64,000 bases of DNA, from positions 1 to 64,000 of the forward strand of contig JAFTXG010000031.1 in the NCBI GenBank assembly GCA_017461725.1. Direction: 5' to 3'. Below are positions 21,084 to 29,969 of this stretch, piece after piece. Made by a program: the position numbers and the translations under genes. This DNA is from Lachnospiraceae bacterium. GTDB taxonomy: Bacteria; Bacillota; Clostridia; Lachnospirales; Lachnospiraceae. The notes beneath the pieces were generated by a model. The model did not search any database and had not been told where the DNA came from. It saw nothing but the letters and a program-made list of their open reading frames with translations. Numbering within the stretch: position 1 is the first letter of the stretch; every line of letters starts with the position of its first letter.

Positions 21084-21596
21084 ATGGAAACAATTATTAA
21101 TATAATTGAAAATAATATTGTATATTTTTGGGCAGTAACTGCGCTTCTGGTAATCATATTGTTGATATTGGTTATTATATTGTTAATAAAAAATAAGCAA
21201 TTGGCCAGAAAGTATGACAGGTTTTTGCGAGGTAAGGATGCTGAAAATCTCGAAGATAGCTTTTTTGAGGCATATGAGATTATCAAACAATTACAGCAGG
21301 AGGATAAAGTAAATAAGCAAGACATCGCTGCATTGAAGTCAGTGATGGCTAAAACTTATCAGAGAATGGCTGTTGTTCGTTACAATGCATTTCCTGGAAT
21401 GGGAGGAAATGCCAGCTGTGCGGTTGCACTGCTGACCCAGAGTCTGGATGGTCTGGTGCTGAATATTGTTCACAGCAGAGAAAGCTGCTATTTCTATGTG
21501 AAGACTGTTCATAATGCCAAACCGGATATTCTATTAGGTAAGGAAGAGCAGCAGGCTCTGGATGAGGCGCTGAAGGAGAAGCCGATCAAGCTGTAA
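21084..21596 (+). CDS. DUF4446 family membrane protein
   Basis: A 170-residue protein with one N-terminal membrane helix (about residues 13-37) and a cytoplasmic domain containing the DUF4446 hallmarks VVRYNAFPGMGGNASCAVAL and a LLTQSLDGLVLN strand. Function is unknown. This family commonly follows parB in clostridia, and here it begins 100 bases after parB with a GAAAGAGG ribosome site, so a link to chromosome segregation is possible but unproven. Confidence 0.8.
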   Translation: METIINIIENNIVYFWAVTALLVIILLILVIILLIKNKQLARKYDRFLRGKDAENLEDSFFEAYEIIKQLQQEDKVNKQDIAALKSVMAKTYQRMAVVRYNAFPGMGGNASCAVALLTQSLDGLVLNIVHSRESCYFYVKTVHNAKPDILLGKEEQQALDEALKEKPIKL

Positions 21597-21630
21597 GATT
21601 AAAAGAGATAGTCAAAATGATAAAACAATA

Positions 21631-21673
21631 AGAGATGATACAACAGGGTTATCTGGGGTGTCATCTCTTTTTT
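21631..21673 (+). terminator. Terminator after the DUF4446 gene
   Basis: Stem AGAGATGATA (21631-21640) with TGTCATCTCT (21659-21668, one wobble), followed by a run of T residues to 21673. Confidence 0.85.
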
Positions 21674-21695
21674 AAACTTGATTTGCTTTGTAATG

Positions 21696-21724
21696 TTGCA
21701 AGCGATTATCCATACTCATATATT
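21696..21724 (+). promoter_or_regulatory. Candidate ZIP transporter promoter
   Basis: -35 TTGCAA (21696-21701), 17-base spacer, -10 TATATT (21719-21724), 23 bases before the coding sequence. Confidence 0.5.
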
Positions 21725-21746
21725 GTAATAAAGCAGAAAGTATGTG

Positions 21747-22562
21747 ATGTCGAAAATGAGTTTATATATAGGCGCAATATTGGGAACCGTTTTTACTTTT
21801 TTGATGACAATGCTGGGCTCATCGGTTGTATTTTTTACGAAGGAGAGTATTAAAGAGTCTACACAGAAGATATTCTTAGGGTTTGCAGCGGGAGTAATGA
21901 TTGCGGCATCAATATGGTCACTGTTATTGCCGGCGATGGAGGCGGCTGAGGAAATGAATTTACCAGCCTGGCTGCCGGCCGGTGGAGGATTTGTTCTCGG
22001 AGGAGTATTTTTGTGGTTGGTGGATAGATTGGTCAGAAAATTCAGACCGAAAAAGCTGAGTCATGGAAGTTTTCTTCTTTTTTCCGCGATCACCATGCAC
22101 AATATCCCTGAGGGAATGGCAGTTGGTTTGGCTTTTGCCGCCATCGGCAGTGCAGATGGATCGGCGGGGAACCTTTTATTATTGAACGGCAGTTCGCCCA
22201 ACTATATGGTCTATGCTTCGGCGATTGGGCTGGCTTTGGGAATCGGTATTCAGAATTTTCCAGAGGGAGCTGCAATCTCTCTTCCGCTGAGAAAAGAGGG
22301 GGTGTCTAAGTGGAAATCATTTCTTTATGGAAGTCTGACCGGAGTGGTGGAACCCATATTTGGTATTTTAGTGACACTGATCGCCGGATCGGTTCGCCCG
22401 CTGATGCCATGGCTGTTGTCCTTTGCAGCCGGAGCGATGATTTACGTGGTTGCCGATGAATTGATCCCACAGGCGAAGGACGATGACGGAAAATGTCTGG
22501 GAACCTTTGGAGTGATGGTAGGCTTCCTGATCATGATGACGCTGGATGTGGCACTGGGATAG
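21747..22562 (+). CDS. ZIP-family divalent metal transporter
   Basis: A 271-residue membrane protein of the ZIP family, which brings Zn2+ or related divalent cations into the cytoplasm. About eight hydrophobic segments are present. The two metal-binding helices are clear: MHNIPEGMAVGLAF and GIQNFPEGAAISLPLR. Length fits the ZupT/GufA-like group. The start is uncertain (GTG 21744, ATG 21747 or ATG 21756) because no strong ribosome site is visible. No metal-sensor operator was recognised. Confidence 0.88.
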   Translation: MSKMSLYIGAILGTVFTFLMTMLGSSVVFFTKESIKESTQKIFLGFAAGVMIAASIWSLLLPAMEAAEEMNLPAWLPAGGGFVLGGVFLWLVDRLVRKFRPKKLSHGSFLLFSAITMHNIPEGMAVGLAFAAIGSADGSAGNLLLLNGSSPNYMVYASAIGLALGIGIQNFPEGAAISLPLRKEGVSKWKSFLYGSLTGVVEPIFGILVTLIAGSVRPLMPWLLSFAAGAMIYVVADELIPQAKDDDGKCLGTFGVMVGFLIMMTLDVALG

Positions 22563-22737
22563 ACTCAGGAATATACTCCAGAATAGTGTAGTGGCATTGT
22601 CCGGTTGGATATTGTGATGTCGTTGGAAATAAAGAAATTTCGGCGATTCTTAATGGTAAAATAGAGTAGGCGAAGAAAATGAGTCGAAATTCATGGTCGA
22701 TCAACGAATTTATTGCATACGACAGACACATTTTGGC

Positions 22738-22766
22738 TTGTCAAAGTAAAAATCCTATTATATAAT
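22738..22766 (+). promoter_or_regulatory. serS promoter
   Basis: -35 TTGTCA (22738-22743), 17-base spacer, perfect -10 TATAAT (22761-22766). The transcript leader is only about 38 bases, too short for a T-box. The preceding 175 bases hold no gene that I can support. Confidence 0.8.
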
Positions 22767-22780
22767 GTACGGAAAAGGGA

Positions 22781-22794
22781 AAGCCGAAAGGCTT
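22781..22794 (+). other. GNRA-tetraloop hairpin in the serS leader
   Basis: AAGCC-GAAA-GGCTT, a compact stem with a stable GNRA loop, ends seven bases before the GGAGG ribosome site of serS. It may stabilise the mRNA or tune initiation. Confidence 0.4.
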
Positions 22795-22810
22795 CATAGA
22801 TGGAGGCAAT

Positions 22811-24088
22811 ATGTTAGACATTAAGTTTGTCCGTGAGAATCCGGATATTGTTAAAGAGAATATTAAGAAGAAATTCCAGGATCACAAGCTGCCCATGGTA
22901 GATGAGGTGATCGAGCTGGACGCAGAGCGCCGCAAGACTCAGCAGGAGGCTGACGATCTGAAGGCTGCCCGCAACAAGATTTCCAAGGAGATCGGTAAGT
23001 TGATGGGCCAGGGTAAGCGCGCCGAAGCTGAGGAGATCAAAAAGCAGGTTGCTGCTGACGGTGCGAAGATCGAGGAACTCACCCAGAAGGAGAAGGAGCT
23101 GTCCGAGCGTGTTCTGAAGCTGATGATGACTATCCCGAATATCATCGATCCTTCCGTGCCGATCGGTAAGGATGATTCCGAGAACGTTGAGGTTACCCGC
23201 TATGGCGAGCCCGTTGTTCCCGAGTTTGATATTCCCTATCACACCGAGATCATGGAGAAGTTTAAGGGAATCGATCTGGATGCTGCCAGAAAGGTTGCCG
23301 GAAACGGATTCTATTATCTGATGGGCGATATTGCGAGACTGCACTCCGCAGTGATCTCCTATGCACGCGATTTCATGATCGACAGAGGATTTACCTACTG
23401 CGTACCTCCTTTCATGATCCGCAGCGAGGTCGTTACCGGCGTTATGAGCTTTGCCGAGATGGATGCGATGATGTATAAGATCGAGGGCGAGGACCTGTAT
23501 CTGATCGGTACCAGCGAGCATTCTATGATCGGTAAGTTTATCGATACCATTATTCCCGAGGATCAGCTGCCTCACACGCTGACCAGCTATTCCCCTTGCT
23601 TCCGCAAGGAGAAGGGTGCTCACGGTCTGGAGGAGAGAGGTGTTTACCGTATCCATCAGTTCGAGAAGCAGGAGATGATCGTTGTCTGCAAGCCCGAGGA
23701 TAGCCCCATGTGGTTTGATAAGCTGTGGCAGAACACCGTGGATCTGTTCCGCAGTCTGGATATTCCGGTTCGTACACTGGAGTGCTGTTCCGGTGACCTG
23801 GCTGACCTGAAGGTGAAGTCCGTTGACGTTGAGGCATGGTCTCCCAGACAGAAGAAGTACTTCGAGGTTGGAAGCTGCTCTAACCTGGGCGATGCACAGG
23901 CTCGTCGTCTGAAGATCCGTGTAAATGCCAAGGATGGCAAGTATTTTGCGCACACGCTGAATAATACCGTAGTTGCACCGCCTCGTATGCTGATTGCATT
24001 CCTGGAGAACAATCTACAGGCTGACGGTTCTGTTCGCATCCCCGAGGCACTGCGTCCTTACATGGGTGGAAAGACGGAAATCAGATAA
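22811..24088 (+). CDS. serS: Seryl-tRNA synthetase
   Basis: A 425-residue class II synthetase charging tRNA-Ser. It has the N-terminal long coiled-coil arm (about residues 27-105, rich in Glu/Lys/Ala) that recognises the long variable arm of tRNA-Ser, then the catalytic core with motif 2 (SPCFRKEKGAHGLEERGVYR) and HQFEKQEM, and a C-terminal motif 3 region. GGAGG lies four bases before the ATG. Codon use is strongly biased, as in highly expressed genes. Confidence 0.96.
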   Translation: MLDIKFVRENPDIVKENIKKKFQDHKLPMVDEVIELDAERRKTQQEADDLKAARNKISKEIGKLMGQGKRAEAEEIKKQVAADGAKIEELTQKEKELSERVLKLMMTIPNIIDPSVPIGKDDSENVEVTRYGEPVVPEFDIPYHTEIMEKFKGIDLDAARKVAGNGFYYLMGDIARLHSAVISYARDFMIDRGFTYCVPPFMIRSEVVTGVMSFAEMDAMMYKIEGEDLYLIGTSEHSMIGKFIDTIIPEDQLPHTLTSYSPCFRKEKGAHGLEERGVYRIHQFEKQEMIVVCKPEDSPMWFDKLWQNTVDLFRSLDIPVRTLECCSGDLADLKVKSVDVEAWSPRQKKYFEVGSCSNLGDAQARRLKIRVNAKDGKYFAHTLNNTVVAPPRMLIAFLENNLQADGSVRIPEALRPYMGGKTEIR

Positions 24089-24871
24089 ATGCATAAATTT
24101 TTGAGAGCGGTTGGTTTCAGCAGTTGTACGAGAAGGCGGGATCTGGAAGCCATTCTCGACAGAGTTGAAGATGAAGCAAAGTTGGTTCGTGTGGTTCACG
24201 ATAAAAACGGTGATATTCGTGCCCAGAAGTTGATGTTCATGGGGAAGCGCATCGGCATATCGGTGTGTGGAACCATGAGCGAGACTGACGAATTTGAGCG
24301 GGAGTTTTATTTTCCCTGGCACGAGAGCAACTGTATTACCACGCAGGCGGCCTGCCAGGTGCAGCGACATGCGGAGAAGGATGCTTTTTCCGGTATCTGT
24401 GATGAACGGGGACTGGGAGTGTCATTGATTTATTATCTGCAGAATCAGCTGGAATATCTGGAGAAGGATCTGAATCATCAGAAGTTTTGTTATATCTCGT
24501 CAGTGATGATGAGCGGGCTTTCCGTGGAGGGAAAGATATTGCTCCCGATGCAGAAAAACGCTGATAATAAAATCAGTATTTTGCAATGTCAGGATATCTA
24601 TTCGGTGGTGGAGACCTGCTTTATGCCCTTTGGTGTGGAGTGCGATCAGTATTCCATCGTCGGTGAAATCACAGAGGTGGAGGAGTGTCGGAATGATTGG
24701 ACCGGAGAGCTGGTTTACAGTCTGACCGTTTCCTGCAACGGCCTGAATTTTCAGGTGTGTATCAACGAGGCGGATCTGGTGGGTATACCTGCGCCGGGCA
24801 GAAGGTTTAAGGGATCAGTCTGGATGCAGGGGATCGCGACGATCCGTGAGGCTCAGCAAAGCGTAAAATGA
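24089..24871 (+). CDS. DUF3881 family protein
   Basis: A 260-residue protein starting MHKFLRAVGFSSCTRRRDLE at the base right after the serS stop codon, so it is cotranscribed. It resembles the DUF3881 family, which I know mainly from Lachnospiraceae, often beside serS; no function is known. It has no membrane segment or signal peptide and carries scattered cysteines (for example SSCTRR and EECRNDW). Confidence 0.7.
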   Translation: MHKFLRAVGFSSCTRRRDLEAILDRVEDEAKLVRVVHDKNGDIRAQKLMFMGKRIGISVCGTMSETDEFEREFYFPWHESNCITTQAACQVQRHAEKDAFSGICDERGLGVSLIYYLQNQLEYLEKDLNHQKFCYISSVMMSGLSVEGKILLPMQKNADNKISILQCQDIYSVVETCFMPFGVECDQYSIVGEITEVEECRNDWTGELVYSLTVSCNGLNFQVCINEADLVGIPAPGRRFKGSVWMQGIATIREAQQSVK

Positions 24872-24944
24872 CAAAGTAAGAGGCAGGAGTCCTGAGGGCT
24901 TCTGCTTCTCATGGTTTATGAGGAAGGTATTGAGGGATATATAC

Positions 24945-25628
24945 ATGATTAAAGCAGTGATATTTGATATGTTTGAGACACTGATCACTCATTTTGAAAG
25001 TCCTCTTTATATGGCTAAGCAGATATCAGAAGATATGGGAATTACTGAACAGAAGTTTAGAGAAATCTGGGACAAAACTGACGATGACAGAACATTGGGC
25101 CAAAAAACACTCGAGGAAGTCATTGAGAAATCGTTGAGAGTAAACAATTGTTACACAGATGAATTGTTTGAAAAGATTGTAGGTAAAAGAAAACAATCGA
25201 AAATAGAGTGTTTTAGACATTTACATTCCCAGATAATTCCTATGTTTATGACACTAAAAGAACTGAATATTAAAATTGGTCTGATTACAAATTGTTATTT
25301 CGAGGAAAGTGACGTAATAAAAGAAAGTGAAATGTTTCGCTATTTTGATTCGGTATGTATGTCCTGCGAATTGGGAATAAAGAAGCCGGACGTTGAAATT
25401 TTCCAGAGATGTTTAAAAGAGTTGGCGGTCAGACCGGAAGAATGTCTTTATGTCGGGGATGGCGGCAGTTTTGAGTTGGAAACAGCGCGTTCCCTTGGGA
25501 TGCATCCGCTTCAGGCCGCATGGTATTTGAAGGACGGAGTGAATCAACCGGCAAGAAGGAAGGCAGAATTTTTACAGGCGGAATCTCCCATGGATGTGAT
25601 TTCAGAAATCGGAAGACATAAAGAATAG
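24945..25628 (+). CDS. HAD-superfamily hydrolase
   Basis: A 227-residue haloacid-dehalogenase-like protein. Motif I is VIFDMFETL (nucleophile Asp; the +2 acid is Phe, as in dehalogenase-like rather than classic DxD phosphatases), motif II ITN, the Lys of KKPDVEIF, and motif III VGDGGSFELETARSLGM. A helical cap follows motif I. Substrate unknown. I start at MIKAVIFDMF; an upstream ATG at 24918 lacks a ribosome site. The gene is AT-richer than serS before it. Confidence 0.83.
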   Translation: MIKAVIFDMFETLITHFESPLYMAKQISEDMGITEQKFREIWDKTDDDRTLGQKTLEEVIEKSLRVNNCYTDELFEKIVGKRKQSKIECFRHLHSQIIPMFMTLKELNIKIGLITNCYFEESDVIKESEMFRYFDSVCMSCELGIKKPDVEIFQRCLKELAVRPEECLYVGDGGSFELETARSLGMHPLQAAWYLKDGVNQPARRKAEFLQAESPMDVISEIGRHKE

Positions 25629-25655
25629 TGGAAACGAGAGAGGGAGGTTACCATC

Positions 25656-26405
25656 ATGCAATTTATTAAAGAGATAAATGGACTCAAGGTGACTGCTGAA
25701 TATTCGGAGGAGAGTGTCCAAGAGATATTTGTGCCGTTGCTCAGACATTTGACCTCATTGCAGAAAAAACTAAACCGCCGCATCGTCGTCATGCTGGCGG
25801 CTCCGCCGGCAGCCGGAAAGAGTACATTGGTGAGCTTTCTGCAGTATCTTTCAGAGACTACGCCGGGCATAACTCCCATCACTGCCATCGGCATGGATGG
25901 TTTTCACCGATATCAGGATTATTTATTGACGCACACCACAGTCAGAAACGGTGAGGAAATATTGATGGTGAAGGTAAAGGGCGCGCCGGAGACCTTTGAT
26001 TTGGAAGGATTGACAGAGCGGATTAAGAAATTGCAAGCGGATGAAGTTTGCCCTTGGCCTGAGTATAGCCGCACATTACATAATCCCGTGGAGGGTGCGG
26101 TACAAGTGCAGGGTGATATTGTTCTGATCGAGGGAAATTACCTGCTGTTGGACATGCCGGGATGGCGTGAATTGAAAATATATGCGGATTACACGATCTG
26201 TATCCAGGCTGAGGTGGAGGATTTGAGGGATCGGCTGATCAATCGCAAGCAGAGAGAAGGAGTTACCCACAAGGATGCGGTGAGCTTTGTGGATAACAGT
26301 GATCTCCCCAACGCAAGATTGTGCATAGAGCGGACCATGGAGGCGGATTTGGTATTGCGGCTGGAGAAGGATGACAGCTACACCTGCGTGGGCCGCAAAT
26401 TTTAG
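25656..26405 (+). CDS. P-loop nucleoside/sugar kinase family protein
   Basis: A 249-residue kinase related to uridine kinase, PanK and the small kinases tied to sugar uptake (YggC/FrcK-like). Walker A is APPAAGKST near residue 48, followed by GMDGFHRYQDYL and LIEGNYLLLDMPGW, both typical of this group. A GGGAGG ribosome site is well placed, 27 bases after the HAD gene, suggesting an operon of two phosphate-handling enzymes. The substrate is not evident. Confidence 0.82.
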   Translation: MQFIKEINGLKVTAEYSEESVQEIFVPLLRHLTSLQKKLNRRIVVMLAAPPAAGKSTLVSFLQYLSETTPGITPITAIGMDGFHRYQDYLLTHTTVRNGEEILMVKVKGAPETFDLEGLTERIKKLQADEVCPWPEYSRTLHNPVEGAVQVQGDIVLIEGNYLLLDMPGWRELKIYADYTICIQAEVEDLRDRLINRKQREGVTHKDAVSFVDNSDLPNARLCIERTMEADLVLRLEKDDSYTCVGRKF

Positions 26406-26534
26406 AATAGTTACTAAGTTAGTAATCTGGACAGCTAAAACTGAAATTTAAAATTTCGTCGAGAGGGAATCGTAAAATTTTTGGATAAATAAGGATGATT
26501 TATAGATAATATACGTTTTTTATAGAAATTTCCT

Positions 26535-26563
26535 TTGCCTATTGCGTGTATTGCTGATACAAT
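26535..26563 (+). promoter_or_regulatory. Promoter of the GH2 gene
   Basis: -35 TTGCCT (26535-26540), 17-base spacer, -10 TACAAT (26558-26563), 29 bases before the start codon. A TTACTA-AGT-TAGTAA palindrome (26411-26425) lies after the preceding gene. Confidence 0.65.
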
Positions 26564-26591
26564 AAGGGCAGAATGTTTTAGGAGGTACGCT

Positions 26592-28847
26592 ATGCGTAAT
26601 GTAATCGAACTTAATCAGGGTTGGCAGTTCATCAAAGAGGATGTAGGCCTTCCCACCGCAATGCCCACTGACTGGACTCCCGTTGATCTCCCTCATACCT
26701 GGAACGCTGTTGACGGTAATGACGGAAACGGAGCTTATTACAGAGGCAGTTGCTGGTATGCAAAGACCTTTGAGACGCCTAAGCAGCCTTTGGCAGGCGG
26801 CCGCGTGTTTGTTGAGATTCTGGCGGCAGGCCAGCAGGCGACCGTTTATGTGAACGGTGAGAAAGTGATCTACCACGAGGGTGGATATTCTACCTTCCGT
26901 GCGGATGTTACCGACTACTGTAAGGAGGAGGGTGAGAACCTTCTGGTTGTCAACTGTGATAACCGTCTCAAGGACAGTGTTTATCCTCAGAATGCAGATT
27001 TTACTTTCTACGGCGGACTTTACCGCGGCGTAAATCTGATCAGCGTTCCGGACGCGCACTTTGATCTGGAGTATTACGGAGGCCCCGGTATCCAGGTTAC
27101 CCCCAAGGTTTGCGAGTGCGGCGGTGCCACCTTTGAGATCGAGACCTGGGTGAAGAATGCAGATGAGAACTTCACCGTACTGTACTCCATCGAGGATGCG
27201 GACGGTTTTGAGGTTGGGTATGCAGTTCGTCCCGCAGACGATACCAAGGTGGTGATCTATGTTCCCGAAGTGACCAAGTGGGATTTTGAAAATCCTTATC
27301 TCTATACCGTGACTGCTCTGCTTCAGCGCAGAAATGAGGCTTACGATGAGGTTGTGACCGATGTTGGTGTGAGAAGTTTCTCCTGCGATCCTCAGAAGGG
27401 CTTCATCCTCAACGGTGTTCCCACACCTCTTCGCGGTGTGAGCCGTCATCAGGACATCATGTACAAGGGCAATGCCCTCACCGCAGACGATCACTATGAG
27501 GATGCGTTCCTGATCAAGGAGCTGGGTGCAAACACCATCCGTCTGGCCCACTATCAGCACTCTCAGGATTTCTACGATGCATGTGATGACTACGGCTTCG
27601 CTGTTTGGGCGGAGATCCCCTTCATCAGCGTGATGAATCAGGATCCTGCGGCTCATCAGAACTGTATCAGCCAGATGAAGGAGCTGGTGATCCAGAATTA
27701 CAATCACCCTTCCATCTTCTTCTGGGGTATTTCCAACGAGATCCTGATCGGCGGTATCTCCAAGCAGCTGGTTGAGAATCATAAGGAACTGAACGCGTTG
27801 GTTAAGAAGCTGGATCCTACCCGACTGACCACCATTGCACACGTTTCCATGACCCCTGTCGAGGGTGATATGCATTATATTACTGACACCGAGAGCTACA
27901 ACCATTATTTCGGTTGGTACAATAAGACCATGGAGGACAATGGTCCCTGGCTGGACAACTTCCACGAGGTTCATCCTGACATTTGCCTCGGCGTTTCCGA
28001 GTACGGCTGTGAGGGCATCATTACTTACCACGGACCGAACCCTAAGTGCAAGGACTACAGCGAGGAGTATCAGGCACTGTACCACGAGCATATGGCGAAG
28101 GTTCTGGACGAGCGTCCCTGGATCTGGTCCAGCCATGTGTGGAATATGTTTGATTTCGGCTGTGCAGCCCGCAATGAGGGCGGTGTTGCCGGACGTAACA
28201 ATAAGGGTCTGATGACCATGGACCGCAAGACCAAGAAGGACAGCTACTATGTATATCAGGCATATTGGACTACCGCACCCATGGTTCATCTGTGCGGCAA
28301 GCGCTACGCACAGCGCGCCGGCGAGACCACCGAGATTCGCGTATACTCCAACCAGCCTACCGTTGCGCTGTACCTGAACGGCGAGCTGGTTGAGGAGAAG
28401 ACCGCTGATAAGGTATTCGTGTTCACCGTGGCACTGAAGGATGGCTTCAATATCCTGATGGCAGACGCAGGCGAGGTTAAGGATACCATGACGCTGGAGA
28501 AGGTGGAGAAAGAGCCCGAGATCTATACACTTCCCGGCGTAGATGACGGTTCCGAGGGCGCAGCAAACTGGTTCACCCAGATGGGCGATCTGGAGCTGGC
28601 TCCCGAGCTGACCTTCCCCGAGGGCAAGCTGAGCATCAAGTCCAAGATTGAGGAGATATACAACAATCAGGATGCTTGGGCAGTATTTAAGTCTATGCTT
28701 CCCATTCCCCTGTCACCTGAGCACGGTATGTGGGGTATGATCAAGAACTTCACCGTTGAGGGAATGATCGAGATGGGCGGACAGGTGCCTGAGGCGGCAG
28801 TGGCGATGCTGAATGCGAAGCTGATCGAGTTCGATGTGGTGGAGTGA
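26592..28847 (+). CDS. Glycoside hydrolase family 2 beta-galactosidase-like enzyme
   Basis: A 751-residue GH2 enzyme. The N-terminal sugar-binding jelly roll (LNQGWQFIKEDV, LPHTWNAVDG, RGSCWYAKTF), the immunoglobulin-like domain and the TIM barrel are in the usual order. The barrel shows the acid/base Glu in FFWGISNE and the nucleophile Glu in GVSEYGCEG, with RLAHYQHSQDFYD before them. No signal peptide, so it acts on imported galactosides; glucuronidase activity cannot be excluded. The ATG at 26592 follows AGGAGGT. It stands alone with its own promoter and terminator, and codon use is strongly biased. Confidence 0.9.
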   Translation: MRNVIELNQGWQFIKEDVGLPTAMPTDWTPVDLPHTWNAVDGNDGNGAYYRGSCWYAKTFETPKQPLAGGRVFVEILAAGQQATVYVNGEKVIYHEGGYSTFRADVTDYCKEEGENLLVVNCDNRLKDSVYPQNADFTFYGGLYRGVNLISVPDAHFDLEYYGGPGIQVTPKVCECGGATFEIETWVKNADENFTVLYSIEDADGFEVGYAVRPADDTKVVIYVPEVTKWDFENPYLYTVTALLQRRNEAYDEVVTDVGVRSFSCDPQKGFILNGVPTPLRGVSRHQDIMYKGNALTADDHYEDAFLIKELGANTIRLAHYQHSQDFYDACDDYGFAVWAEIPFISVMNQDPAAHQNCISQMKELVIQNYNHPSIFFWGISNEILIGGISKQLVENHKELNALVKKLDPTRLTTIAHVSMTPVEGDMHYITDTESYNHYFGWYNKTMEDNGPWLDNFHEVHPDICLGVSEYGCEGIITYHGPNPKCKDYSEEYQALYHEHMAKVLDERPWIWSSHVWNMFDFGCAARNEGGVAGRNNKGLMTMDRKTKKDSYYVYQAYWTTAPMVHLCGKRYAQRAGETTEIRVYSNQPTVALYLNGELVEEKTADKVFVFTVALKDGFNILMADAGEVKDTMTLEKVEKEPEIYTLPGVDDGSEGAANWFTQMGDLELAPELTFPEGKLSIKSKIEEIYNNQDAWAVFKSMLPIPLSPEHGMWGMIKNFTVEGMIEMGGQVPEAAVAMLNAKLIEFDVVE

Positions 28848-28897
28848 TCGGGTATATATTGGTCTGATCTATAGATAATGTAAAAAGAAATTGCGAT

Positions 28898-28928
28898 GGC
28901 GGCGAGGAGAAATCCTTGCCGCCGTTTT
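28898..28928 (+). terminator. Terminator after the GH2 gene
   Basis: Stem GGCGGCGAGGA (28898-28908) with TCCTTGCCGCC (28913-28923, one wobble), then GTTTT. Confidence 0.85.
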
Positions 28929-29025
28929 GAATATTCTCTCTTTCTTGGCGTAATGCTGTCGATAATATTCTGATTATCTGGAAATCTATGCTTTTAAATT
29001 CATTTGGAAAAGCAGGTGTTTGTTT

Positions 29026-29877
29026 ATGAAAATTAATGCAAATGGGACTGAGATATCAGTTATTTTGTCAGATTCAAATCAGGAAGGTGATTATATTTCA
29101 TTAACTGATATTGCAAAAAAGAAAAATCCCAGAGACCCGGCGGGAGTAGTTGCTAACTGGCTTCGTAGCCGGAACACCATAGATTTCCTTGGTTTGTGGG
29201 AATCTATGAACAACCCAAATTTTAAACTCCTCGAATTCGAGGAGTTTAGGTATGCATCCGGTGCAAATGCATTTACGTTGTCTCCGCAGCAGTAGATAAA
29301 AAGTACGAATGCGGTTGGCATTATTTCAAAGTCAGGGCGTTATGGCGGAACGTTTGCTCATAGTGATATAGCTTTTGAATTTGCGTCATGGATTTCTCCG
29401 GAATTTAAACTATATATTATTAAAGATTATCAACGATTAAAAATAGATGAGTCGAAGCGTCTGGAGATTGGGTGGGATACCAAACGCGAGTTGTCTAAGA
29501 TCAATTATCGCATACATACTGATGCGATTAAGGAATTTTTGATTACTCCGGAACTCACACAGCAAGAGAAAAATTACCAGTATGCTTCCGAGGCGGATAT
29601 TCTTAATATGGCGCTCTTTGGTAAGACAGCGAAGCAGTTCCGTGAAGAAACCGGCAATAAAAAGGAGAATATGCGGGATTATGCCAGTGTTGAGCAGTTG
29701 ATTGTGTTGGTTAACTTGGAGAGTATGAATGCGGAGTTGATCAGGGAAGGACTTTCGCAAACTGACCGACTTCAGAAATTGAGAGGTGTAGCATACTATC
29801 AACTAAAGTCACTGGAGAAAAGTAATGCAGCTGCTAAATTGAAAAGGAAGGTTCAGCAGCAAATTGAGCAGAAATAA
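29026..29877 (+). pseudogene. KilA-N domain protein interrupted by in-frame TAG
   Basis: A phage-type KilA-N DNA-binding protein. The first part (to 29292) reads GDYISLTDIAKKKNPRDPAG, LRSRNTIDFLGLWE and ASGANAFTLSPQQ; then TAG at 29293-29295 falls where the family has Trp (TGG). The same frame continues without further stops through GRYGGTFAHSDIAFEFASWI, SPEFKLYIIKDYQRL and MALFGKTAKQFREE to TAA at 29875, about 283 codons in all. A single G-to-A change explains it. ATG 29026 has an AGGTG ribosome site. Probably a decayed prophage-derived gene; downstream restart at about 29491 is possible. Confidence 0.85.
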
Positions 29878-29879
29878 TT

Positions 29880-29936
29880 TTATTAAGATTATTTAATGTT
29901 GACTCCCGGACCACAAAACGGCCCGGGAGTTGTTTT
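29880..29936 (+). repeat. Terminator-like repeat, copy A
   Basis: Begins TTATTAAGATT-ATTTAAT and continues into a GC-rich hairpin (29902-29912 with 29920-29930, one mismatch) followed by TGTTTT. Copy B at 39788-39846 has the same lead-in and the same hairpin with the mismatch in the same position. The strong stem could terminate the KilA-N transcript and, read the other way, the AraC gene. Confidence 0.8.
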
Positions 29937-29969
29937 AAGGTTGAATATGCTTTTGGAAAGGAAATTAAG

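Noticed and set aside
22563..22810. T-box riboswitch ahead of serS
   Set aside because: The promoter is at 22738-22766, leaving a leader of about 38 bases, far too short, and no T-box sequence is seen.
26520..28289. 589-codon open frame opposite the GH2 gene, and a 379-codon one opposite serS (22814-23953)
   Set aside because: Both are antisense shadows of genes with strong codon bias; no family features.
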